DNA of 56,695 nt from Bryobacterales bacterium (lineage in GTDB: Bacteria; Acidobacteriota; Terriglobia; Bryobacterales; UBA6623). Numbering within the stretch: the first letter of the stretch is position 1; each line of letters starts with the position of its first letter. The notes below the pieces were generated by a model. That model was not told the origin of the DNA. It searched no databases and was given only the letters and a program-made list of their open reading frames with translations. The stretch is taken from positions 1 to 56,695 of the forward strand of contig JAPPMG010000008.1 in NCBI GenBank assembly GCA_028819215.1, given 5' to 3'. This document shows, piece by piece, positions 9,108 to 16,305 of the stretch. Both the position numbers and the translations under genes were made by a program.

Positions 9108-9494
9108 ATGCCGAAAGCCAAGATCGGCCAGTTCCGTGACCTTCTCGAGCTTGCCAGCGAACCGCTGCGGCCCGTAATGGAGAGCGTCCGAGCTCTCGTT
9201 TTCGAGATCCATCCGGACGTCTGCGAAGTGGTTCGCCTCGGCGAGAAGGCGGCTTCGTACGGTTGCGGACCTCGAAAGATGATCGATGGCTACGCCTACA
9301 TCATGCCTTTCCGCTCGTGGGTCAACCTCGGTTTCTTCCAAGGTGCGAGCCTGATGGATCCGCAGGGCTTGCTCGAGGGCACTGGCGCAAGGTTGCGCCA
9401 CGTAAAGCTCCGCACTGTCGCTGACACCGAGCAACCGGGCGTACGAGCGGTGGTCGAGGAGGCGTGCGCCGAACGCAAGGCCGCATCGCGCTGA
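9108..9494 (+). CDS. DUF1801 domain protein
   Basis: A 128-residue soluble protein. The core matches DUF1801 (YdhG-like): HPDVCEVVRLGEKAASYG, then KMIDGYAYIMPFRSWVNLGF, then LLEGTGARLRHVKLR. The family is small, cytosolic and of uncertain biochemical role. The ATG at 9108 gives MPKAKIGQFRDLLE; longer upstream read-through lacks homology-like character. It stands alone. Confidence 0.85.
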   Translation: MPKAKIGQFRDLLELASEPLRPVMESVRALVFEIHPDVCEVVRLGEKAASYGCGPRKMIDGYAYIMPFRSWVNLGFFQGASLMDPQGLLEGTGARLRHVKLRTVADTEQPGVRAVVEEACAERKAASR

Positions 9495-10181
9495 TGCTGT
9501 GAGCTGCCAAACGAATGGTGAGCCCGTCGCCTCGAGGAACTCGCGAAAAACCAGACACTGCGATCGACACTAACCATGCGAGAACCAGCCCAGGCCGGAT
9601 CTCCGGACAACCAGCAGCGAGGTATAGCAACTACTCGCTAGCTGTGCTGCAATATCAAGAGAACACTGCTGTACAGCAACCGCAGCGCAGTCCGATTCAG
9701 GCTGCGAAGGGCCACCGGTACCGTCGGTGACTTGGGCAGCACGGTTCGCGGGTTCTTCGTCGGTGTTTGCCGCAACCATTCGCGATCAGCACGCGCCCGC
9801 CGCACACGGAACGGTTGATGCGTGCCGAGATTCAGGCTCGTCGATTGGGAGCGGATCGTATCGGCGGAGCCAATGGCTGGCTGATGATGCAATATATGGG
9901 AGCACGAGTGTTCTCCATGGTTCGAGGTAGGCAAGGGATATGACGGCTCGTATCGTTCGCCGGCAGACGCGAGCTGGACTTCTCCCCATGGGAAGCCAGT
10001 CCAGACCTGAGCTTGTCGGCAAGCAGCGGGTCAGCCCGGTGCGAGCAATACCACACAGCACCCTTCGTCGGACTCTATTGGTCACACTAGGCGCGGATGG
10101 CGGCAGCCTCGGCCGAACGCAAGTCTCGACCGTCTCGGTCACAGCTGGCTTCCGCACACAGCAGGTTTCCGGATAGCTTCC
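9495..10181. other. Long intergenic stretch before the binding-protein operon
   Basis: About 690 bases. All open frames here look like shadows with no family signal. It presumably includes the promoter of the operon starting at 10182. I see no clear repeat or RNA gene. Confidence 0.4.
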
Positions 10182-11447
10182 ATGTTCCGAATGACAAGGC
10201 GAGGCGCAATCCGATCAGCGTTAGGAGGAGTCTTCATGGCACCGTTAACAACTACAAGCAAGGCCGCGAGCGGCAGTGGCACGGACGGCCAGGAAATCGT
10301 CCTAGGCATGTCGGCTGCGTTCTCCGGCCCTTCCAGGGGTCTCGGGATCGAGCTGTACCGAGGCGCCAGCGCGTACTTCGAGCATGTCAATAGCAGCGGA
10401 GGCGTCCACGGCCGAAAGATCGCACTCAAGACCTATGACGACGGGTACCAGCCAGACCCGTCGGTGCAAAACACGATGACGCTGATGCTGGAGGACCGGG
10501 TGTTCGCCCTGTTCGGCTATGTCGGCACGCCAACGGTGACGCGCGTCCTCCCCATGCTGAAGAAGTTCCAAGATCAGACCGTATACCTCTTCTTTCCGTT
10601 TACCGGTGCTCAGGCACAGCGGGATCCACCGTACGCGGACTTCGCGTTTAACCTGCGCGCGTCCTACCGGCAAGAGACTGCCGGCCTCGTAGACAATTTC
10701 GTCTCGATCGGCAGGAAGCGGATCGCCGTCTTCTACCAGGCTGACGCCTACGGTCGCAGCGGCTGGGAAGGTGTCAGGAGGGCACTGAAGGAGCACGGGG
10801 AAAAGATCGTTGCAGAAGCCACCTATCGCCGGGGCCAGAGGTTCGAAAGCAGCATGGGCCGGCAGGTTGAGATTCTCAAGGCTGCCAATCCCGATGCGGT
10901 GATCTGCATCGGGGCCTATGCGGCCTGCGCGGCCTTCTTGCGGGACGCGGTCGACCTCGGACTGCAGGTTCCAGTCGCCAACCTGTCCTTCGTGGGCAGC
11001 GAGAGCCTGTTACAGCTGATCACCGAATCCCGCCCGGACCGAGACCGCTACACCGACCTGTTGGTCAATTCACAGGTTGTCCCCAGCTACGAGGATGCCC
11101 GGATTCCGGCTATCCGGGAGTATCGCCAGCTGATGCTGCGTTACAACCCGGATCCTCCGCAAGACCTGCTGGAGCAGGCCTACAGCCCTCTTCCGCAGAG
11201 CTTTGTCAGCTTGGAGGGATTCCTCGACGCGAAGATGATGGTGAAGATCCTCGACGTGCTCGGCGAAAACCCCGATCGAACGAACTTGGAAAGCGCGATT
11301 TTCTCGATCCAGAACTACGATCTCGGCATCGGGGAATTGGTCTCGTTCGCCCCGGACCGCAGGCAAGGCCTGCAGACCGTCTACTACACGATCGTCGACG
11401 CGGGACGTTTCGTTCCGTTGGACGATTGGAAGCGCAGGTTCGCCTAA
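10182..11447 (+). CDS. Periplasmic substrate-binding protein (branched-chain amino acid/amide type)
   Basis: A 421-residue type I periplasmic binding protein (Peripla_BP_6/LivJ-like). A twin-arginine-looking leader (MTRRGAIRSALGG) runs into a mature start near residue 30. The first domain opens with EIVLGMSAAFSGPSRGLG. VNSSGGVHGRKIAL is the family's typical GGVxGRKI motif. Later VFYQADAYGRSGWEGV and NPDAVICIGAYAACAAFLR are also typical. No ABC permease or ATPase gene is adjacent. Instead it is followed after one base by a HAMP membrane protein and then an OFA-type MFS transporter. It may therefore deliver a ligand to a sensor rather than to an ABC importer; that last point is inference. Confidence 0.9.
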   Translation: MFRMTRRGAIRSALGGVFMAPLTTTSKAASGSGTDGQEIVLGMSAAFSGPSRGLGIELYRGASAYFEHVNSSGGVHGRKIALKTYDDGYQPDPSVQNTMTLMLEDRVFALFGYVGTPTVTRVLPMLKKFQDQTVYLFFPFTGAQAQRDPPYADFAFNLRASYRQETAGLVDNFVSIGRKRIAVFYQADAYGRSGWEGVRRALKEHGEKIVAEATYRRGQRFESSMGRQVEILKAANPDAVICIGAYAACAAFLRDAVDLGLQVPVANLSFVGSESLLQLITESRPDRDRYTDLLVNSQVVPSYEDARIPAIREYRQLMLRYNPDPPQDLLEQAYSPLPQSFVSLEGFLDAKMMVKILDVLGENPDRTNLESAIFSIQNYDLGIGELVSFAPDRRQGLQTVYYTIVDAGRFVPLDDWKRRFA

Positions 11448-11448
11448 G

Positions 11449-12219
11449 ATGAGCCTCCAGAGACTGTTCCAGAAGACCCTGTTCGGAATCTTCTTTCTCT
11501 TCGGCATGATCGGGGTCGCGACCTCGGTGCTCTGCATAAGGACGGTTGACAGCTATCTGTCGAGGGAGTACGAGGCCAACAGCAAGGGCATCGCGAAGAC
11601 GATCGCGGATGCCAGCGTGGACATCATCCTGAACCGCGATCTCTCCGTGCTGCAGTCCCTGATCGACCAGTTTGTCGAGATCCAAGGGATCAGCTATATC
11701 TACATCACCGACGAGACCGGTGAGTTCCTTGCCCACACGTTCGTGCCCGGGGTCCCGGAGCAAATCAGGACCGGCTACACGGGCAGCACCGAGACGGTGG
11801 AACGGAGGCTGCCCGGAATCGGGGACTTCGTAGAGGTGAGCAGCCCGATCTTGGCGGGAATCTCTGGCAACGTGCACGTGGGCATGGACATGGGTCTCCT
11901 GTCGCTGAGGATTCAGGGTGCGATCGGCCAGCAGGTGTACCTGATCACGTCGATTTTCGTCGGCGGCGTATTCGCCGCCATCTGGCTCGTGGGGCTGGCG
12001 GCGAAACCGATAGCGCAGCTTCTCTCCTACGCCGTCAGGCTGGCGGGCGGTCGAGCCGACGGCGACGACCGCAGCGAGAAGTTGCTGGCGCGAGACGACG
12101 AAGTCGGGCATCTCGCCAGGCTCTTCCTGTATTTCTCGGAAGCTAAGGATCCGAACAGGATCGAGCGAGCGACTGCCGCGGGGCCGAATCCTGACATGTC
12201 TGGAGCGCTTGGCGGATGA
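11449..12219 (+). CDS. Membrane sensor-like protein ending in a HAMP domain, no output module
   Basis: 256 residues. TM1 is at about 10-31 (FGIFFLFGMIGVATSVLCI). A periplasmic sensor of about 130 residues follows (ITDETGEFLAHTFVPG is PAS/Cache-like). TM2 is at about 165-190 (ITSIFVGGVFAAIWLVGLAA). A HAMP-like segment follows (AAKPIAQLLSYAVRLAGG ... RDDEVGHLARLF). After HAMP only about 25 disordered residues remain, so there is no kinase, cyclase or chemotaxis output. It starts one base after the binding-protein stop and overlaps the MFS gene by four bases (ATGA), which indicates strict co-translation. It probably transmits binding-protein occupancy to the MFS partner or to an unlinked protein. 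Confidence 0.8.
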   Translation: MSLQRLFQKTLFGIFFLFGMIGVATSVLCIRTVDSYLSREYEANSKGIAKTIADASVDIILNRDLSVLQSLIDQFVEIQGISYIYITDETGEFLAHTFVPGVPEQIRTGYTGSTETVERRLPGIGDFVEVSSPILAGISGNVHVGMDMGLLSLRIQGAIGQQVYLITSIFVGGVFAAIWLVGLAAKPIAQLLSYAVRLAGGRADGDDRSEKLLARDDEVGHLARLFLYFSEAKDPNRIERATAAGPNPDMSGALGG

Positions 12220-13544
12220 GCCTGGCCGGAGCGATCGGACGGCGTCATGTGATCGTCGTCGTATGCACGCTTCTGCAACTCTGTTTGGGGACAGTCTACG
12301 CCTGGAGCTTCTTCCAGTCGCTCCTAGTCAGTCAACTCGGCTGGACCTACATCCAGACGGCCTATGCCTTCAGCATCACCATTTTCTCGCTAGGCATCGC
12401 AGCGGCTTGGGCTGGTCGAGCTCTGCCCCGGTTCGGGCCCCGCAAACTCGCCACCTTGGGCAGCGCCATGTTCGCCGTCGGCTACGTCGCGGCAGGCACC
12501 GCACTCGAGATCGAGTCGATGGCTCTGTTCTATCTCGGATACGGCTGCGTCGGCGGTGCAGGGATCGGACTGGGATATGTGACCCCGGTGGCTACAGCAG
12601 CCAAGTGGTTTCCCGAACGCAAGGGGCTGGTAACTGGCATCGTCATCATGGGGTTCGGACTCGGCGCGTCGCTGCTCAGCAAAGGGCTTGCCCCGTACTT
12701 GCTCACGCTGACGGACGGGGACCTAGCACTCGTGTTCACTGGGTTGGGGATCATCTTCGGCTGCATCTTGATACCCAGCAGTTTGCTTCTGTCCGATCCC
12801 CCCAAGAAGCAAGAGTCGCCGGTAGCGGCGAAGGCAACCGTAACCGATACCCACCAAGCGAGTGATTCTGACTCGATATCAGCCAGCCTGTTCACCTCAA
12901 AGTTCTTGATCATGTGGCTGGTCTTCTTTTTCAACATCTCTGCCGGGATTTCGGTTATCAGCGTGCAATCCCAGTTGTTCCAAGATGTCTGGAGGCTCGG
13001 CGAGCCCTTGGCGGAACCGGAAGCACTCGCCCAGTACGGGGCGACGTTGATTGCCGTCAGCTCCCTGTTCAACGGCCTGGGCAGGCTTTTCTGGGCGTCT
13101 CTCTCGGACCGATTCGGACGCACTCGAGTGTTCCGGATTCTGCTTGCGAGCCAAATGGTGGTTTTCGGCGTGCTGATGTCGGAGAGAGATCCGTGGATAT
13201 TCGCGGCGCTTGTCTGCTATATCCTGCTGTGCTTCGGCGGCGGCTTCGCGACCATGCCATCCTTCGTCTCGGACGTCTTCGGGTCCAAACGGATGTCGGC
13301 GATCTATGGGACGATCCTGACAGCTTGGTCGGCGGCCGGCATATTCGGCCCGCTGTATATGGGTTACCTGCGGGACCAGTATCCGGATCGCTTTATCATC
13401 TACTGCTTCTTGGTCGGGGTCTTGATCCTTGGAATGGGCTACGTGTTCTCGTACCTGTTGAATGACGAGCGCATCCGCCTGCACCCGCCGACGTTGGAAG
13501 GGACGCTACGCCAGTTTGGTATTCCCCGGCTGCGCAAGCCGTAG
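12216..13544 (+). CDS. OFA-family MFS transporter (oxalate/formate antiporter-like)
   Basis: 442 residues with about 12 membrane segments. Family features include GTVYAWSFFQSLL in TM1, FGPRKLATLGSAMFAVGY in the loop 2-3 region, and GYGCVGGAGIGLGYVTPVAT, typical of the OFA/OxlT branch. Also WFPERKGLVTGIVIMGFGLG and the second-half motif NGLGRLFWASLSDRFGR. OFA proteins exchange small carboxylates such as oxalate/formate or monocarboxylates. The start codon lies inside the stop of the HAMP gene (ATGA). Its operon with a periplasmic binding protein is unusual because MFS carriers normally need none. Confidence 0.9.
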   Translation: MSLAGAIGRRHVIVVVCTLLQLCLGTVYAWSFFQSLLVSQLGWTYIQTAYAFSITIFSLGIAAAWAGRALPRFGPRKLATLGSAMFAVGYVAAGTALEIESMALFYLGYGCVGGAGIGLGYVTPVATAAKWFPERKGLVTGIVIMGFGLGASLLSKGLAPYLLTLTDGDLALVFTGLGIIFGCILIPSSLLLSDPPKKQESPVAAKATVTDTHQASDSDSISASLFTSKFLIMWLVFFFNISAGISVISVQSQLFQDVWRLGEPLAEPEALAQYGATLIAVSSLFNGLGRLFWASLSDRFGRTRVFRILLASQMVVFGVLMSERDPWIFAALVCYILLCFGGGFATMPSFVSDVFGSKRMSAIYGTILTAWSAAGIFGPLYMGYLRDQYPDRFIIYCFLVGVLILGMGYVFSYLLNDERIRLHPPTLEGTLRQFGIPRLRKP

Positions 13545-13898
13545 CAGTCCTGCTGCCCGTCGCTAACGAGCGCCCCGATGCTCGGTAACTCCAGCGTGAA
13601 GTGATCGGATCGCCTCAACCCGGCAAGATAGCTCGGGGCGGTCCAAGGTAGTGCCCAGCACAAGTCGCATCTGACGGCTCCGAAGCGATCCGACCTACTT
13701 CGACCGACTCGCTGCTAGAATTGCCGCCCACTCTGACGTGATTCCCCCTGCATCGCCTCTTGGCTGTCGGGACTTCTTTCCTGTCGAATCTAGATGGACA
13801 TTGAGAGCGGAAACTAGGAACAGACTCAAGACGAGGAGATGAGCTGCCAATGTCCAGACAACGACTGTCGCGACCTCCGAACACGGGTTGTTGTAGGA
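13545..13898. other. Intergenic stretch, convergent gene ends
   Basis: About 350 bases between the end of the MFS gene and the end of a minus-strand pair. No gene or clear terminator hairpin with a T tract was seen. Confidence 0.35.
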
Positions 13899-14081
13899 CT
13901 ACTCTTGGTAGCCTACGCACACTCCAACAATTACCTGAACCCATGCCGCCAAGAATGTGACTATCGGAACAGCTCTCCAAATCATCGGCGAGCCGGAATA
14001 CTCACCCGTCTTCGCCAAGACTGCCGCGGCCGCGGCCAGGACGGCGTACAGATGTATTGGGGGAAACGCTTCTGCAATCAC
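13899..14081 (-). CDS. Small protein with two membrane segments
   Basis: 60 residues from a GTG start. Two hydrophobic stretches (LYAVLAAAAAVLA and IVTFLAAWVQVIVGVCVGY) are separated by a short loop. It begins 24 bases after the stop of the PLD-like membrane gene on the same strand, so the pair is probably one transcript. No family recognised. The hydrophobicity pattern and spacing are the only evidence. Confidence 0.45.
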   Translation of the reverse strand: MIAEAFPPIHLYAVLAAAAAVLAKTGEYSGSPMIWRAVPIVTFLAAWVQVIVGVCVGYQE

Positions 14082-14105
14082 GTTCTTCGACTTTGCTGGG
14101 GAGGC

Positions 14106-14723
14106 CTAGGCGGTGGCCGCAATTGGTTCTTGGGTTCCAACCGCGCTTGCGATATAGTCCTTGTAATCGCCTAGAACTCTTTGAATGACGTTCTGTCGAC
14201 TGATCTTCGCGACTGCCGAGCAATCTACGGTCTTGTAGATTCGATCAGTCGAGCCGGTATAGTGCCAAGAGAGATAGGCCTGAATTCCGCCGTCGATGTA
14301 TTTGCAATGACTGCGAATACCAGACTCGCCATACTGACCCAATGCCTTAATTCTCACTCGCTCGTGACGGTTCTCGAACTTCTTCCTGAACAAGAGATCC
14401 GGGTTGTCACAATCGAACACGCACACGATATGGAAATCCGGAAAGGCTTCCAGCTTCTTCGACACCGCTTCGACCACGTCTGGGCTATCGTAGATCGAGT
14501 CGGACACCGCGTCCCCGTCATCATGGATCGTCATCGAATCCACAGCCGCACCCAAGAGCCGAAGGAATTCGTCCTTAACGACGTCGCCGTCGTTGCATTG
14601 CAAACTAGAGACTTGGACGGATTGGTACTGCGCGACCTGAAACAGCAGGTAGCCCATGTAGACCGTAGCAACGATCGCCACGAGTATCCCGAACGCAAGG
14701 ATGGGTGGGGTCGAAAACGGCAT
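14106..14723 (-). CDS. Membrane-anchored protein with a degenerate PLD-like core
   Basis: 205 residues. One N-terminal membrane segment (ILAFGILVAIVATVYMGYLL) is followed by a soluble domain. That domain has a beta-alpha pattern (FPDFHIVCVFDCDNPDLLF) and an HxK-like motif, SHCKYIDGGIQAYLSWHY. This resembles the HxKxxxD region of phospholipase D/Nuc-type domains, with only one such motif visible. PLD enzymes need two HKD motifs, from one chain or a dimer, so it could act as a dimer or be catalytically dead. Followed by a small two-TM gene. Real coding sequence is likely; the PLD assignment is tentative. Confidence 0.6.
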   Translation of the reverse strand: MPFSTPPILAFGILVAIVATVYMGYLLFQVAQYQSVQVSSLQCNDGDVVKDEFLRLLGAAVDSMTIHDDGDAVSDSIYDSPDVVEAVSKKLEAFPDFHIVCVFDCDNPDLLFRKKFENRHERVRIKALGQYGESGIRSHCKYIDGGIQAYLSWHYTGSTDRIYKTVDCSAVAKISRQNVIQRVLGDYKDYIASAVGTQEPIAATA

Positions 14724-15041
14724 AGGAGGTCTGCGCTTCCGCGCCCATTATCTCTATGTTAAGTAACGAGAAAGGCTAGTGCCAACGTCTTTTGTCAGCC
14801 CATCCTACGAAAGTAGAAGGGATTGTAGCTACCACCTAGCAGCATGGCGGCCATAAGCCACACGGGCAGACACGTTTGAACTACGTTCGCGTAGCCCGGC
14901 TCCGAATCTCCCCAATCGAGTCTATCGCAATGCGTCGTCTTGGCATACGCGGGCTCCGCGCCTTGTCGGCTGCGCAACACTGGTGTCGATTGCGAGTTGT
15001 GGTCGATCACGTTCGAGATGGGGACGCTAGGACTCAGAACC
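14724..15041. other. Intergenic stretch upstream of divergent genes
   Basis: About 320 bases. The first 50 are relatively AT-rich and probably hold the promoter of the minus-strand PLD-like gene. I looked for a HicA-type gene upstream of the HicB-like gene at 15042 and found none. Confidence 0.35.
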
Positions 15042-15344
15042 ATGGCAGTGCAGGCCGAGACCGGCGATGTCACGGGCACTAGCGCGTCACGCGCTTTCCC
15101 TGCCGACCGTGTCGCTCGTGCGCTTGATGTTCGGAACGAGGACGGGCTGGACACGATTCAATTTGATGTTCGCGTAATCGGGCTGATAGAAGATAACCGC
15201 TGGTACGCGCGGGCGCTGGAACTCAACCTGCTCGGCTACGGCGAGAGTTTCGCCGCAGCCCTTGACGACCTAAAGGGTTTCATTCCCGGGGACCAAGGCG
15301 TTCGATTGACAGCGTGTGTGGGTTCCGGAATTCACCGGCCATGA
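15042..15344 (+). CDS. Short HicB-like protein without a partner
   Basis: 100 residues. The central part resembles the HicB/DUF1902-type fold: IEDNRWYARALELNLLGYGESFAAALDDLKGFI matches the pattern of a strand, 'ARALELxLxGYGxTxEEALxDL', and a helix. After that helix the expected C-terminal extension is missing and the chain ends in unrelated residues (GVRLTACVGSGIHRP), suggesting a truncation or frameshift. No HicA gene lies on either side. It is probably a solitary, possibly decayed antitoxin. The start at ATG 15042 is chosen because the upstream extension looks non-coding. Confidence 0.5.
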   Translation: MAVQAETGDVTGTSASRAFPADRVARALDVRNEDGLDTIQFDVRVIGLIEDNRWYARALELNLLGYGESFAAALDDLKGFIPGDQGVRLTACVGSGIHRP

Positions 15345-15417
15345 TTTCCCGAACCCACAAATGAACTAAGTGAAGGAGCCTTAGCCGCCCACCGCGAAGT
15401 CTGGTAGAACGTATGGC

Positions 15418-15648
15418 ATGCAGAAAACAACCGTGTATCTGCCAGCCGAACTCAAGACCGCGCTGCGATGCATGGCCCGTGACACCGGGATCTCGGAAGC
15501 GGAGTTGATCCGCCAGGCAGTCGGGGAGAAGGTGCTGCTGCGACATCCTCGTCCCCGACCGAGCATTCCGCTTACCGGTCGCGGGCTTGGGGATCCTGAA
15601 GCCGCGGATCGCGTCGACGCGTTGCTCGCCGGATTCGGTCGCCAATGA
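15418..15648 (+). CDS. Ribbon-helix-helix antitoxin (VapB/CopG-like)
   Basis: 76 residues. It starts with a beta strand and two helices typical of the MetJ/Arc/CopG fold: MQKTTVYLPAELKTALRCMA, then RDTGISEAELIRQAV. The Pro-rich tail would wrap the toxin. Its stop (TGA) lies three bases before the ATG of the PIN-domain gene, the usual vapBC arrangement. Such antitoxins bind their own promoter as dimers. The antitoxin is intact; the toxin is not. Confidence 0.88.
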   Translation: MQKTTVYLPAELKTALRCMARDTGISEAELIRQAVGEKVLLRHPRPRPSIPLTGRGLGDPEAADRVDALLAGFGRQ

Positions 15649-15651
15649 TCA

Positions 15652-15930
15652 ATGATCGTGGTTGACAGCAGCGGAAAGTTGGCGGCCCTCTCTCCGGACC
15701 AGCGGTGCCACGCGGAGTGCCCACGTGTCTTGGCCGAAAGGGAAGATCCCCTCCTTCTTTCGCCCTTTGTCCTCGCGGAACTCGATCACTTGGTTGCCAA
15801 ACTGGCGAACATCGTCGTGATCGCGCGCCGTCATCGGACCCGCGAGATCCTCATCCTCGACGAACGCTATCTTCGCGCCCTGAACGGACCGGGCGAGCAT
15901 CCGTTTCGCATCTTGCCGGCCAAGGCGTGA
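15652..15930 (+). pseudogene. VapC-type PIN toxin with an in-frame internal deletion
   Basis: The N-terminus is a good PIN domain start (MIVVDSSGKLAALSPDQR, with D5) and continues to LSPFVLAELDHLVAKLA, with the second acidic residue. The C-terminus is the normal end (ARRHRTREILILDERYLRAL, then HPFRILPA). The middle is absent: the chain is 92 residues instead of about 130, and KLA joins directly to NIVVIARRH. This removes about 35-40 residues, including the conserved LADAS-type segment that supplies a catalytic aspartate. RNase activity is therefore unlikely, although the frame is open from start to stop. Confidence 0.8.
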
Positions 15931-16305
15931 ACGCGAAACGCGCGGGCGCGCGACTCTGATCGCATACCACGTCCATTGAGAGGTGGGACCGCAATATGGC
16001 TACCTAGTGGTGGAAGCGCGGGTGCCTTGCTCGGCCGAGAGGAGCGGCTGCCAGCCGTCCGAGGAAGAGCAAGTGTTTCCGCTTCGGCCACCGATTCGCC
16101 CTGAGCTTGAAATCAGATTGCTCCAACTTGACAATCCTCACTCAGTTGCCAACAATAAAATTGGCAACAAAAATGTTGGCAACGAAAAGTTTGGCGAAGT
16201 GCGTGAGATGAGGCGAACATCCTGAAGAAAACGGTGGAGGACTGGCAGCGAGTGTCGCTGGGACTGCCGCCTCTGCCGTTGAATGAGTGCGGACACTAGG
16301 GAGGG
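15931..16305. other. Gap with a degenerate coding trace and tandem repeat
   Basis: About 375 bases between the VapC remnant and the large ATPase gene. An 80-codon open frame (15983-16225) has no family signal. A different frame just downstream (ending at 16299, containing LKKTVEDWQRVSLGLPPL) looks protein-like and may be the end of a decayed gene. A 15-bp tandem repeat (16146-16205) lies inside and is listed separately. Confidence 0.35.
16146..16205. repeat. Four-unit, 15-bp AT-rich tandem repeat
   Basis: Units start at 16146, 16161, 16176 and 16191. The first three are TTGCCAACAATAAAA, TTGGCAACAAAAATG and TTGGCAACGAAAAGT. The fourth keeps only TTGGCGAAG. Units 1 and 2 also form a hairpin (TTGCCAA / TTGGCAA). 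The stretch is clearly more AT-rich than its surroundings. It ends 100 bases before the ATPase gene, so it could be an operator array or a remnant of a pentapeptide-period protein. Confidence 0.7.

Noticed and set aside
8553..9434. 293-codon minus-strand frame
   Set aside because: It runs antisense to the tiny membrane gene and the DUF1801 gene and shows no motif.
13615..13980. 121-codon minus-strand frame
   Set aside because: It overlaps the small two-TM gene in another frame and has shadow-like Arg/Ser-rich composition.
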